DNA of 64,000 bases from Ascarosepion bandense (Eukaryota > Mollusca > Cephalopoda > Sepiida > Sepiidae): NCBI GenBank assembly GCA_037127315.1, contig JBBBDQ010000352.1:990001-1054000 (forward strand), written 5' to 3'. Both the position numbers and the translations under genes were made by a program. The notes beneath the pieces are model-generated. The model had not been told where the DNA came from. It worked only from the letters and a program-made list of their open reading frames with translations, and made no database searches. Positions 1 to 9,069 of the stretch are shown here, piece by piece (within the stretch, counting starts at the first letter, position 1; the number at the start of each line of letters is the position of its first letter).

Positions 1-61
1 GTGAAACAGCAGTGTCTGTGAATGACTATATAGATATATATTCAAACATTATTATGTTGTG

Positions 62-103
<42 letters not shown>

Positions 104-176
104 CAACAGTCAAAGGCAACAGACTTTTTCAGGCTTGGCGCAATCATCAGAAAACATATGTTGGGTTTTCCCTTGG

Positions 177-212
<36 letters not shown>

Positions 213-247
213 GTTAGTGATTGTGAGTAATCTTTCTAATGGTTATT
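1..247. other. window start, no gene, two (TA)n tracts
   Basis: No coding signal is visible. Two TA dinucleotide tracts lie at about 66-101 and 179-210. The last part borders the decayed left end of the Tc1-like element that follows. Confidence 0.6.
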
Positions 248-270
248 TTTTTTATGTATCAATTGTCATC

Positions 271-1554
271 TAACACATCACTCAATAAGTCCTGGGCCTA
301 ACTAATAAAACAACTTTTAGGCAAAATTCGCCTTTATTCTTCACTCCTTTTAGGGTGATACACTGATTCCAATGCTTCTCTAACAATTCAATGCCTTTTT
401 TTGTAGAAAGATGTGTCTTTGGCCTCAAAATATGCCTCAATTTCTAATATCACTTCTTCATTAGAACCAAATCACATTCCATAGAACATTCTTTTGAGGT
501 CTACAAACACAGTAGTTGCTGGGAGCCAGATCTGGAGAATAGGGTGTAAGCAGAAGCAATTCGAATTTCAATTCAAGTAGTTTTGCCATAGTTGCGATCA
601 ACTTATAACATGATGTGTTTTCTTGGTGAAAGATGAGTTTTTCTTCTTAATTTGTGGCCGCTTTTTGGCGCTTTCTTTCTTCAAATGCCCCAATAATGCT
701 ATATAATATTTGCTATTGATGGTCCTTCTTTTCTCAAGGTAATTGATGAACAAAATAACTTGCGCATCTCAAAACCTGGAGGCCAAAATCTTGCTTGCTG
801 TTGTTTGCGCCTTTGGTTGCTTTGGATGGTTTTCACCTGCTGCTGTATACTCAGCTGACTGCCAATTTGACTCCAGAGTGACATGGTGGATCCATGTTTT
901 ATCTAATGTCACATATTTTTGCAAAAAGTCCTTCTTGTTGTGTTGGAACAGTTGCAAACAGTGCCCTGAATCGTTGATGCATTTTTGTTTTTTATTGACT
1001 GTAAGCAAATGTGGCACCCACTTAGAACATACCTTTCTTATTAACAAATGTCCATGCAAAATGATGAATACACTGCCTTTTGATATATTTAACTACTCTG
1101 ATATCTCATGCAACTTCAATTTACAATCAGCCAAAAAATGTTTCTGGATTTTTTTGGTGTTTTCTGGGACAACTGCCGATTCTGGGCGACCTGAGCATTC
1201 AGCATCATTTGTGTATGTATGACCATATTTAAAGTAAGCATATCACCTCTTAACCTTTGTTTCTGATGGAGCAGAGTCTGAATAACACTTATCAAGTCAT
1301 TGCTTTGCTTGAACACTATTTTTTCCTATCAGAATGCAATGCTTTATCAACACACGATATTCAGATGTTTCATTGTTTGAAAATTTGCAACAGTAGCTTC
1401 ACTTAAATAACTGTAATTTGTAAACTAATAATTTGATCTGGCCCAAATTTTGTTATGTGCCATTTGAAGATTAGTTCTTCATAAAAGTCATATAGATTTT
1501 TTATTAGTGGTGCCATCTATATGTCAGGCCTGGGACTTATTGAGTGATGTGTTA
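271..1554 (-). mobile_element. full-length mariner element with both TIRs and TA target duplication
   Basis: The left terminal repeat begins ACACATCACTCAATAAGTCC at 273. The right end at 1552 is its reverse complement with about two mismatches over 30 bases. TA dinucleotides flank both ends (271-272 and 1553-1554), the normal mariner target duplication. The 1280-bp length is what a complete mariner should be. The minus strand encodes a decayed mariner transposase. It sits inside the Tc1-like element T, so it inserted later than that element. Confidence 0.88.
340..1330 (-). pseudogene. mariner transposase pseudogene
   Basis: Minus-strand frames give recognisable mariner (SETMAR-type) segments, but they are spread over different frames by indels. 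About 1116-1316 holds the DNA-binding/linker part. About 769-1059 holds the block around KWVPHLL and YVTLDKTWIHH (first catalytic Asp region). About 500-530 encodes YSPDLAPSN. The third catalytic residue, Asp in active mariners (LAPSD), is Asn here, and the second mariner copy at 12.4 kb has the same change. It would act on terminal repeats in the nucleus if intact; this copy cannot be expressed as one protein. Confidence 0.8.
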
Positions 1555-2165
1555 CATTATGCAAAAATGAAAATAAAACAGGCATCTCATTTAAACAGAT
1601 ATATTTACCTAAATTACACAAAAATATCTTAAAATACCAAAAAGTAATTTTTTTCAATAAAATAACCATTAGCTTCAATCACAGCCTTTAGACAACTTTG
1701 AAATCTGCAAATCTTCAGTTCATCTTTGGCATTACAAAGAGCTTTGTTGGTCTCTCACTCAACTTTACCCACACATAATAATCAAGGGTGTTTCAGTCTG
1801 GGGAGCTAGGTGACCAGATATAAGGGGTGATATGATGTCAGGTTTTGTCATGACAAGGTTTTCCTGCTTGTGTTGCAGAGTCCTGTTGCCAGACATAGGG
1901 TATTTTAGCAGCCACCCTTCTGACTCCAGGCAACATTAACTCCTCAAGACATTTGATGCTTAATTCAATGCCCTCATCAACAAACTTGGAAGTTCTTTAC
2001 TTATCAGAACAATCAAAGTAAGTTGTTCAAGCTACCATACTGCCATATTTATTCACACTTTGATTCATTCAACTCATTACAAATCCTCTGCACTGTCGTC
2101 ATTGTCACTCAAACGCTCTAAAATGTTTTTATTGGAGCTTTCGATGTGAATGCCAAACAATACAG

Positions 2166-2522
2166 CATCTTCTTCTTCTTCTTCTATGTGTCCTGTCCTT
2201 TCAGGATGTAGGCGATCATGGCTTTCTATGTCTCCCTATCCCTGGTGGCTCGTATGTTTTCTCCTATAACATTCTGCAACCACTGTTCCATCATCCACCT
2301 GATCAGGCCCTTCAAATATGTTATCGGCTGCCTTCCTCTGTCTCTTTTTCCTTCTATCTGGCCTGTCAGTATCAGGTTCTCCAAGCCCTCCTTCCTCTTT
2401 GCATGTCCCAGGAACTTCAGTTGTCTCTTCCTGATGTTCACTATTAATTTTCTTTTCGTTGCCATTTTTTTCCAGCACCTCATCATTGGTCACATGCTTG
2501 GTCCATGATATCCGCAGCATAG
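2166..2522 (-). mobile_element. LINE family R, 3' fragment inserted in Tc1-like element
   Basis: On the minus strand it encodes the C-terminal end of a non-LTR reverse transcriptase polyprotein (KRQLKFLGHAKRKEGLENLI, then a basic RGRQ stretch), the same end seen at 14.1, 52.8 and 59.8 kb. It ends in an (AGA)n tail, seen on the plus strand as (TCT)n at 2166-2186. It is 5'-truncated, as usual for LINEs. The break points agree with an insertion into family T between 'CAATACAGCA' and 'AATTGCATCATGG'. Confidence 0.75.
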
Positions 2523-2690
2523 TGAATTGCATCATGGTACTTTTTTCTCAGAGATGGTGCCCAACTGACCCTCCTATAATGTTCAGTTAACACATAAAAA
2601 AACAATGTGCATACATGAAATAAAAGTATAAAATGGTGTCAATTTACTCATTCCACCCTAAGCGTGTGTGTGTGTGAGAGTGTGTGTATG

Positions 2691-2932
2691 TATATATATA
2701 TATATATATATATATAGTGTATCGAGGCAGCAAATAATTTTCTAACCATATACTGTTAAATATAAGAGACAATGAATGTCTATTATGTTTAATCATGAGC
2801 CGTTCTAAACATCGTATTTTGGCTTTAATTTCAGTTGAAAATAAAGACAAAAATTCTCCAACATTTGGATAATTTTTTATTAATTTAGTTCTTAGCTTTC
2901 AGCTCACATGAGCCAACTTCAGAGAGGTCATT
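2691..2932 (-). mobile_element. Penelope-like 3' end with (TA)n tail
   Basis: Read on the minus strand, a stem-loop plus GAAAG (GGCTCATGTGAGCTGAAAG, about 2897-2917) is followed by about 190 bases, ends TTTGCTGCCTCGATACAC, and runs into (TA)n at 2691-2716. The same layout terminates the coding Penelope-like element at 33-36 kb (GGCTTATGTGAGCCGAAAG ... ATGCTGCCAAAATAC). No coding part is left. The assignment to PLEs is by these shared end motifs only. Confidence 0.5.
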
Positions 2933-3318
2933 GACGATAACACAATAATATTCACCATCACCGACGATTTTATTTTGTGTTGACATAAAACTCCGCTAAG
3001 CAATGGCAATAGTTACCAAAAATAACAAACGCAGTTCACAAATTTGCAATGCGGTTCTATGACGTCACACCGCGGGATAGCGCAAAATGACAACAGAACC
3101 ATGTATTCAAATGCAATGTAACGTGTTATGACCAGATTTAAAGGTGATTTTATTAAGTGTGGGTTGTTTGGATTTAATGTACATGGCCTCCAATATCTGA
3201 AGGTTCTTTTTACTGTGTGTATGAGTAAGGATTATTGTATTGTTGACTAAAGTATATCTGATATTACCTACATGTTTATGTTTTTCTGAGAAATGTTGTT
3301 TAATTGTACTCTGATCAT
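2933..3318. other. unassigned intergenic sequence
   Basis: No reading frame or repeat shared within this window was recognised. A palindromic TGACGTCA (CRE-type octamer) lies at 3060-3067 in the only GC-richer patch; there is no gene nearby to give it meaning. Confidence 0.4.
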
Positions 3319-3362
3319 ATATATATATATATATATATAGATAGATAGATACAAAGTGTTTG

Positions 3363-3494
3363 TCTTTTTAATGGAGCAGATTCATGCCTACTTTAAAGTT
3401 TTGTGCGGACATCTTTTGACGAACAGCTGAGAACATAATAACGGTGTCCTCACAAATCTTTGAAGTTAGCATGAATCTGCTCTATTAAAGAGAT
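3363..3494. repeat. inverted repeat (24-base arms)
   Basis: TTAATGGAGCAGATTCATGC at about 3368-3387 is repeated in inverse orientation as GCATGAATCTGCTCTATTAA at 3469-3488, leaving an 80-base loop. It follows a (TA)n tract at 3319-3340. It could fold as a hairpin RNA or be the relic of two inverted insertions. Confidence 0.6.
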
Positions 3495-3599
3495 AAACTC
3501 TTTGCATCTTTTACTGTTAAATTTTTCCCTGCTTCAAATGTAATAGTTGACAAATTGCTAGCGTTCATTTTTAGCAACACAGTTTTCTGGTTACATTCA

Positions 3600-3842
3600 T
3601 TACTGTAACTCACACCCCTGAAGATGACCTTAGAAAGAGGTTGAAAGTACTTGAGTACCTTAAGAAATGAATGAAAATAATATCTGTCAACATTACAGCT
3701 CCTTTCTGACATCTGATTGTAATATGCTAAAGATTATCCCTGAGTATGAATGGGTTTTATTAAAAATAAGCAAACATATTGTTTGCAATTTATTTGATCT
3801 GACATATTTAAAAGAAAATTTGCTGCCTAAATACCCCCCCCC

Positions 3843-3880
<38 letters not shown>
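3600..3880 (+). mobile_element. Penelope-like 3' end with (TA)n tail
   Basis: CCTGAAGATGACC...AGGTTGAAAGT (about 3607-3642) has the PLE-type stem-loop plus GAAAG, and 3819-3832 reads TTTGCTGCCTAAATAC, the PLE-like terminus, followed by C- and TA-rich tails (TA at 3851-3880). It has no coding content. Confidence 0.45.
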
Positions 3881-3888
<8 letters not shown>

Positions 3889-3899
3889 TTTTTTGGCTT

Positions 3900-4290
3900 T
3901 TTTGCAAACATTGATGATTAATGGATTGAGTGGTCACTGACTCAGTATTTTAGAGATAGTAGGGTGAATCACTCGCTGCAACAGACTTACACAGTTGTTT
4001 GCAGTGTAGGGTAATAGAAAAAAATAATGGGGAGCTGACAAATTCAAAACAGATGAGGCTGATTATGGTCATAACTCTATCTTGTGTCTGGTTGGAGAAT
4101 GTGTCACTTTTCAATTATAACAATGGTGTTGATTATTGACAGGCATGGACTTGGCAGCTTCCCAATATTTGTCAATAAATAGATAGATAAATCAATAGAT
4201 TTTTGTGTACACCAACACACACATATTAGCATTTGTATTTGAGAAGGTGAGAAGTGCCAAAATACATATATTTGCCTTCTTCTGTGTGTG
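3900..4290. other. unassigned sequence
   Basis: No gene or recognised repeat is visible. Confidence 0.4.
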
Positions 4291-4324
4291 TGTGTGTCTC
4301 TCTCTCTTTTTATATCTCTTTTTC

Positions 4325-4404
<80 letters not shown>

Positions 4405-4575
4405 TTTAGTGTATCGAGGCAGCAGAGAATTTCTAAACTTGTACTGTTAAATATAAGAGACAATGAATGTCTATTATGTTTAATCATGAGTTGTTCTAAA
4501 CATCATATTTTGGCTTTAATTTCAGTTGAAAATCAAGACAAAAATTCAACATTTGGATAATTTTTTTATTAAATC
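4290..4575 (-). mobile_element. Penelope-like 3' end preceded by (CT)n and (TA)n
   Basis: The stretch 4405-4575 is nearly identical to 2718-2880 (GTGTATCGAGGCAGCA, then TACTGTTAAATATAAGAGAC). On the minus strand it ends in the CTGCCTCGATACAC terminus and then enters (TA)n at about 4363-4397 and (CT)n at about 4294-4362. It is a second copy of the same PLE-like end. Confidence 0.5.
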
Positions 4576-4725
4576 ATAATTATATAATCATATAATTATG
4601 AGTTAAATGTACATTGCAACATGGAAATTTCTATGTTTACGAATCTCGTCATCAGGCAATGTTGGATTTTGGTTGTGAAAATGATTTGCATTTAAATCAT
4701 AAAACCTTACTTCCTCTTCATCTGG

Positions 4726-4726
<1 letters not shown>

Positions 4727-4772
<46 letters not shown>
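4727..4772. repeat. (TA)n microsatellite
   Basis: A pure TA tract abuts the 3' end of the hammerhead-bearing element. Confidence 0.9.
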
Positions 4773-4775
<3 letters not shown>

Positions 4776-4827
4776 ATCTGCAGACAGATCTGTTTTGCTG
4801 TATCACAGCTCATCAGTACGGTTAGAC
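4773..4827 (-). ncRNA. hammerhead ribozyme-like (copy H1, core mutated)
   Basis: The minus strand keeps CTGATGA, the stem II hairpin GCTGT/ACAGC and the GTC cleavage triplet. The second core box reads AAAA instead of GAAA (the invariant G12 is lost), so cleavage is predicted to be abolished. Confidence 0.7.
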
Positions 4828-5082
4828 TCCGAATGCTTTTTAACCCAGGCTTGAAACCCGACCGAAGTGGCGTCAGTCGGCAATTCTACCTCTGGGCTAT
4901 GGGCATTCGGTGGAAGAAGGCAGACCTTTTAGTGCGTATATTATCATTATACGTGCCCAATAGCCAGAGTGCTCTAATTGATTTTACTGAATGAGCGATG
5001 AGTACATGCCAGTGTAGCTACTGTTTTTCAAAGTCTACCATTCTTCCAGAGTGCTCAATCAGGGTGTGAGAGCATAAATATT

Positions 5083-5137
5083 GTTATCCGCAGACAGATC
5101 TGTTTCGCTGTATCACAGCTCATCAGTACGGTTAGAC
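5083..5137 (-). ncRNA. hammerhead ribozyme (copy H2, core intact)
   Basis: Minus strand: CTGATGA, then GCTGTGATACAGC (5-bp stem II, 3-base loop), GAAA, the self-complementary stem III CAGATCTG, then TC completing the GTC cleavage triplet. Stem I forms from GTA/TGC next to the core. All invariant core bases are present. Expected cleavage is between plus-strand positions 5093 and 5092. The very short stem III suggests it may need a dimeric fold, as in other retroelement hammerheads. Confidence 0.72.
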
Positions 5138-5171
5138 TCTGATTGCTTTTTAACCAGGATTGAAATTTGAC

Positions 5172-5175
5172 CGAA

Positions 5176-5218
<43 letters not shown>
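5172..5218. repeat. (TA)n microsatellite
   Basis: A TA tract truncates the tRNA-like head of the upstream SINE-H unit. Confidence 0.9.
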
Positions 5219-5219
<1 letters not shown>

Positions 5220-5835
5220 CCACAGATGATAGGGTGTCCAGTGCTGATTTTCTCACAAAATGCAACATTGGTAGGACTGAGGCTTTCCTGAAGCAGTCAT
5301 GAATTTACTAGGCTGATTATGTTGCAAGGATGAATGACAACAGAATACCTAAGGTCCTCATGTATAGTCAGCTTGACGACGGACAAAAGACTGTTGGATG
5401 ACTGTGGCTCAGGCAGAAAGACAAACAAAAAGAAAAGTTCCCTCTTAGCTGTTTCCTCATATTTTGAATGTGTCATAATTTATTTTGCTTTTTTTGCAAA
5501 GGTGCATTCTTTTAAAGCTATCATGTGACATGTGCCATGAGAAATATTGTGAGTGTCATTCTACTTTCAAAACTTCATTTCCACTGTTAAATAATATAAG
5601 GTTGATGGTAGGAAAGAATTGTTTGAGATATATATATATATATATATAAGAGAAGCACTATATATCAAAAATTCTCTCCTACCATCAAGTTTACAGGGAA
5701 AGAGAAGAAGTCGGAAGAGAGATCCACAAGTTATAAGTACAAAAGAAGAAACACCTAACATAGAACTTACAGTTGCATCTCAACATTTCAATTGCAATTT
5801 GATGAGACCTTACTGCCAATCTATTAAATTCATAA
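5219..5835. other. unassigned sequence
   Basis: No gene is seen. A (TA)n tract lies at about 5627-5648. Confidence 0.4.
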
Positions 5836-5839
5836 AGGA

Positions 5840-6015
5840 AAATTCAACAGAACAATTACCATGAAAATATTTATAGAAAAAGTCCAAGGAACTTATCTTA
5901 CGGTGATGGGAAATTGACTGAAGCCAAGATATCAAGTCAGAACCAATATCATTGAAAATTCTGCTTAGGATTTTATCAAGAATCTCTAAATATATAGCAA
6001 TAACATTAGAGAAGA
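5840..6015 (-). mobile_element. LINE family J, internal 3' fragment
   Basis: The minus strand encodes a decayed C-terminal reverse transcriptase segment (LEILDKILSRIFNDIGSDL, then FFYKYFHGNCS) matching the better copy at 20.3 kb (LDKIQRRICNVIDLDL, FYKYFHGFCSDEL). It lacks the 3' tail and is a fragment. Confidence 0.6.
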
Positions 6016-6303
6016 TGTACAAATATTCATTTATTTACACTATAATAATATTTGATCTTCTTTATAAAATCTGGCCTGACTAAATTAATTTAGGCAAATT
6101 AAACTTTAAGTTAGTTAATCTTCAAATAAAGTTTCAGAAAGGGAATTTTGTTTTTGAAAGATTTTTTAATATATAATTATGTTTTGTTGACAGATTTGTC
6201 AATAGGGTTGATTTTTCACAATTAAAAAGAATTCAAATCTTATTAAAATTGTACCTGTAACTCTCTTTGCCCAACTGTTACACCCTGCCAATACTGCATA
6301 AAT

Positions 6304-6610
6304 CAGGGGTTTTCAAACTGTGGTCCACGGACCACAGTGTGTCCACAAGGAGAAGATAAGGGGTCAATGGATTAACTCATCACGTGAAATTCAAAGTAAT
6401 TTAAATTTAATTTTGTTACATTTTGCATCAACATGCAGTATTAATTTATTTTATTTGAACACTTATGTCTAAAGTAAGCTTAAAACCAGTTTTTACTACG
6501 TTAATGCAAAACTATCAGCTATTTTTAGTAAAAGTTTATGTATAAATTTCATAAGTGTTTATAGTGGAAATATAAGGGGATCCATAAGTCAAAAAGTTTT
6601 AAAACCCCTG
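6304..6610. mobile_element. hAT-type MITE with 8-bp target duplication
   Basis: The left end reads CAGGGGTTTTCAAACTGTGG; the right end is its imperfect inverse (AAAAAGTTTTAAAACCCCTG). The perfect 8-base direct repeat GCATAAAT flanks it at 6296-6303 and 6611-6618. A 307-bp length, CAGGGG...CCCCTG ends and an 8-bp duplication are hallmarks of a non-autonomous hAT element. It has no coding capacity and depended on a transposase supplied elsewhere. Confidence 0.88.
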
Positions 6611-6702
6611 GCATAAATTATAGATGATTCAGTTTTGATTGTATGGAATGAGGCAAAAAGACACTACTTGGTTTCAGTGAGCGCATGAAAGAAAAAAAGA
6701 AA

Positions 6703-6739
6703 GATTCTTTCTCCCCACTTCTAGTGGGGTGAAAGAATC
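6703..6739. repeat. strong hairpin (16-bp stem)
   Basis: GATTCTTTC-T-CCCCACT / AGTGGGG-T-GAAAGAATC with a 3-base loop and one internal mismatch. It lies 1-2 bases from the U2-like sequence and would be its downstream part when read on the minus strand. Confidence 0.8.
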
Positions 6740-6740
6740 G

Positions 6741-6797
6741 GGTTAAGCTTATGTGAAGAGATACTACACTTTGATCTTAGCCAAAAGGAAATTGTAT
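6741..6797 (-). pseudogene. U2 snRNA 5'-region-like pseudogene
   Basis: The minus strand reads CCTTTTGGCTAAGATCAA, then AGTGTAGTATCT and a diverged TTAAGCTTATGTG-type segment, in the order of the 5' domain of U2 snRNA (spliceosomal; the GTAGTA box pairs with intron branch points). One A is inserted after ATCAA and the downstream part differs. It ends after about 55 bases and continues into the hairpin at 6703-6739 rather than U2 stem IIa. It is a truncated U2 copy or a U2-derived retroelement head, not a functional gene. Confidence 0.7.
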
Positions 6798-7490
6798 ATT
6801 CTTGCTGCCCATGTTAGCAGGATGTGACCCAAGGTCAGTTTGATGTAGGGAACATAAGCATTTGCACCTTGGCCAGGTCCAAAAATAGTCCAGTCTTCAG
6901 AGCCATTTGTTGGACTGACATCAGTGTTACTACTGCCTGCCCTGACCTGTTTAGTGAAGTAATGGATTTATTGTAGCATCGCTGGACAGCCCCCCATTAT
7001 ATTTTCAGTTGCGGTCTGATGATATCAAACGAGAGTAACTAAGTAAGGCAACCACCAGTTGCCATAAATAAAATAATATCATCTGCTGAATTATTTTAAA
7101 ATTATTATTAAGAAAAATGTTTGTTAGATTTGGCTAGAAAGAAAGAAGGGAAGATAGAAGTGTTTCATGCCTTTTGCCAGCACCTCATAAATAACGGACT
7201 TCTCATCATGATTGCATAGAAAAACAAAAGACATAGACTATTTGGTTTCTGTGAGAAAATGAATAAAAGAAACAAGGGAAGAGAGAAATGTTTCAACTAT
7301 TTTAATTTGTACCCACTTAAAATAATGACTTGTACTTGTATTTATGATTGTTATTGCAATGTTTTATTAAAGTCGTTAAGAGAGAATAACGTTGTAATAG
7401 GGGGATTTCTACAGAAATTTTATTGTCATAGAACTCACTATGAGCTCATTCAATTATTAAATGAAGAATTAAGATTCATAATTTTAAAAA
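6798..7490. other. unassigned sequence
   Basis: No gene is recognised; there are only short frames without codon structure. Confidence 0.4.
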
Positions 7491-7684
7491 TTATATTCTT
7501 GAAAATAGCCAGTGAAGTGGTTGAAAGTGCTTGAAAGTTGAAAATTATAGAACATTTTTACACTCCTTATCTTCAGTAAAAAGAGGAAACATGTAAGAAT
7601 ACCGGAAAAATTAAATAAAATATTAATAAAATATTCCTCAGCAGTTGTTTTTAATGAAACATGTTTCAATGAAAGATTGCTGCT

Positions 7685-7748
<64 letters not shown>

Positions 7749-7757
7749 GATATACAT

Positions 7758-8030
7758 ATTATCCTACATCTTGAAAATAGCCTGTGAAGAGGCTGAAAGT
7801 GCCTGAAAGTTGAAAATTATAGAACATTTTTACACTCCTTATCTTCAGTAAAAAGGATGTTTTAAAAACAACTGCTGAGGAAGATTTTATTAATATTTTA
7901 TTTAATTTTTCCAGTATTCTTACATGTTTCCTCTTTTTACTGAAGATGTGGAGTGTAAAAATGTTCTATAATTTTCAACTTTCAGGCACTTTCAGCCTCT
8001 TCACAGGCTATTTTCAAGATGTAGGATAAT
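7758..8030. repeat. large inverted repeat (about 95-base arms)
   Basis: 7758-7853 (ATTATCCTACATCTTG... to CAGTAAAAAG) returns inverted at 7933-8030 with only scattered mismatches. This is two PLE-like ends joined head to head. Confidence 0.8.
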
Positions 8031-8037
8031 ATGTATA

Positions 8038-8077
<40 letters not shown>

Positions 8078-8269
8078 AGCAGCAATCTTTCATTGAAACA
8101 TGTTTCATTAAAAACAAATGACTAGGAAGTTTTTATTAATTTTTGATTTAATTTTTCCAGTATTCTTACATGTTTCCTTTTTACTGAAGATGTGGAGTGT
8201 AAAAGTGTTCTAGAATGTTCATCTCTCAAGCACTTTCAGCCTCTTCACAGGCTATTTGCAAGAGGTAGC

Positions 8270-8310
<41 letters not shown>

Positions 8311-8423
8311 TCCCACCTGTACTGATTAGGGGTGATAACCTCTGAAGAAACACCTAAAGAATCTTTGAAATATTTTGTTGTCATTTTTCCTCACAGGCTA
8401 TCACCTCTAATCAGTACAGGTGG

Positions 8424-8425
<2 letters not shown>
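8311..8425. repeat. 27-bp inverted repeat between (TA)n tracts
   Basis: TCCCACCTGTACTGATTAGG... at 8311-8337 is matched inversely at 8399-8425 with one mismatch. The loop is about 60 bases. It lies at the symmetry point of the PLE-end cluster. Confidence 0.8.
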
Positions 8426-8462
<37 letters not shown>

Positions 8463-8632
8463 CCTACCTCTTGAAAATAGCCTGTGAAGAGGCTGAAAGT
8501 GCTTGAGAGATGAAAATTATAGAACATTTTTACACTCCTTATCTTCAGCAAATAGGAAACATGTAAGAATACTGGAAAAATTAAATAAAAAATTAATAAA
8601 ATATTCACATGTTTAAATAAAAGATTGCTGCT

Positions 8633-8666
<34 letters not shown>

Positions 8667-9069
8667 CCTACATCTTGAAAATAGCCTGTGAAGAGGCTGA
8701 AAGTACTTGAAAGTTGAAAATTATAGAACATTTTTACACTCCTTATCTTCAGCAAATAGGAAACATGTAAGAATACTGGAAAAATTAAATCAAAAATTAA
8801 TAAAATCTTCCTTGTCAGTAGTTTTTAATGAAACATGTTTTAATGAAAGATTGCTGTCCAAATATACATAAACAAAGTAAAGAAGACTGTAGGAAACATT
8901 TCTCAATGTGACATGTTTCACTTTTATTAAATCTTTTTCAAAGATTAAGGTAAAATTGAAAAATTTTTTTACGTGGAGACATTATACTGATATGTTGTTA
9001 TATGTTGATTTTTATTGGTCAGATATGTGTCACATATATTAAAGCTATAGATAATTATTTTTAAATGCA

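Larger units (their letters stand above)
248..2659 (-). mobile_element. Tc1-like element (family T), interrupted by two insertions
   Basis: The outer sequence matches four other copies in the window (30.3 kb, 41.0 kb, 49.2 kb, 49.8 kb). It has a degraded terminal repeat around AATTGTCATCTA near 261-272 and the opposite end GTCAATTTAC...CCACCCT near 2633-2659. The minus strand carries decayed transposase sequence of the IS630-Tc1-mariner superfamily (about 1670-2165). The element is split by a mariner at 271-1554 and by a LINE fragment at 2166-2522; after removing both, the flanks line up with the uninterrupted copies. There is no open frame, so it is a relic. Confidence 0.7.
4773..5170 (-). 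mobile_element. SINE-H: tandem dimer of tRNA-headed, hammerhead-bearing element
   Basis: Two copies lie in the same minus-strand orientation, with equivalent positions exactly 310 bases apart (CAGACAGATC at 4781 and 5091). Each unit has a tRNA-like head (TAGCYCAGAGGTAGAAT as box A; GGGTTTCAAGCCTGGGT as box B), a short linker, and a type I hammerhead fold. The upstream unit's head is cut at about 5170 by a (TA)n tract. The inter-unit spacer (about 180 bases) is shared with the copies at 32.7 and 47.4 kb. The arrangement resembles retrozymes and the schistosome Sm-alpha SINE-like repeat, both known hammerhead carriers. Confidence 0.75.
7497..8865. mobile_element. cluster of six Penelope-like 3' ends separated by (TA)n
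   Basis: Units of about 190 bases start with TTGAAAATAGCC...AGGCTGAAAG (stem-loop plus GAAAG) and end GATTGCTGCTCAAATA followed by (TA)n. Orientations: + 7497-7686, + 7758-7853 (partial), - 7855-8030, - 8075-8270, + 8460-8636, + 8664-8865. TA tracts sit at 7687-7743, 8040-8074, 8272-8308, 8427-8459 and 8636-8663. The end motifs match the coding PLE at 33-36 kb (AATGAAACCTGC ... AATGCTGCCAAAATAC). There are no coding sequences, only multiple 5'-truncated insertions or a rearranged array. Confidence 0.55.

Noticed and set aside
743..1222. 159-codon plus-strand frame
   Set aside because: It is the antisense shadow of the mariner transposase pseudogene.
3060..3067. TGACGTCA as a functional CRE promoter element
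   Set aside because: A single octamer with no adjacent gene or promoter; expected by chance at this scale.
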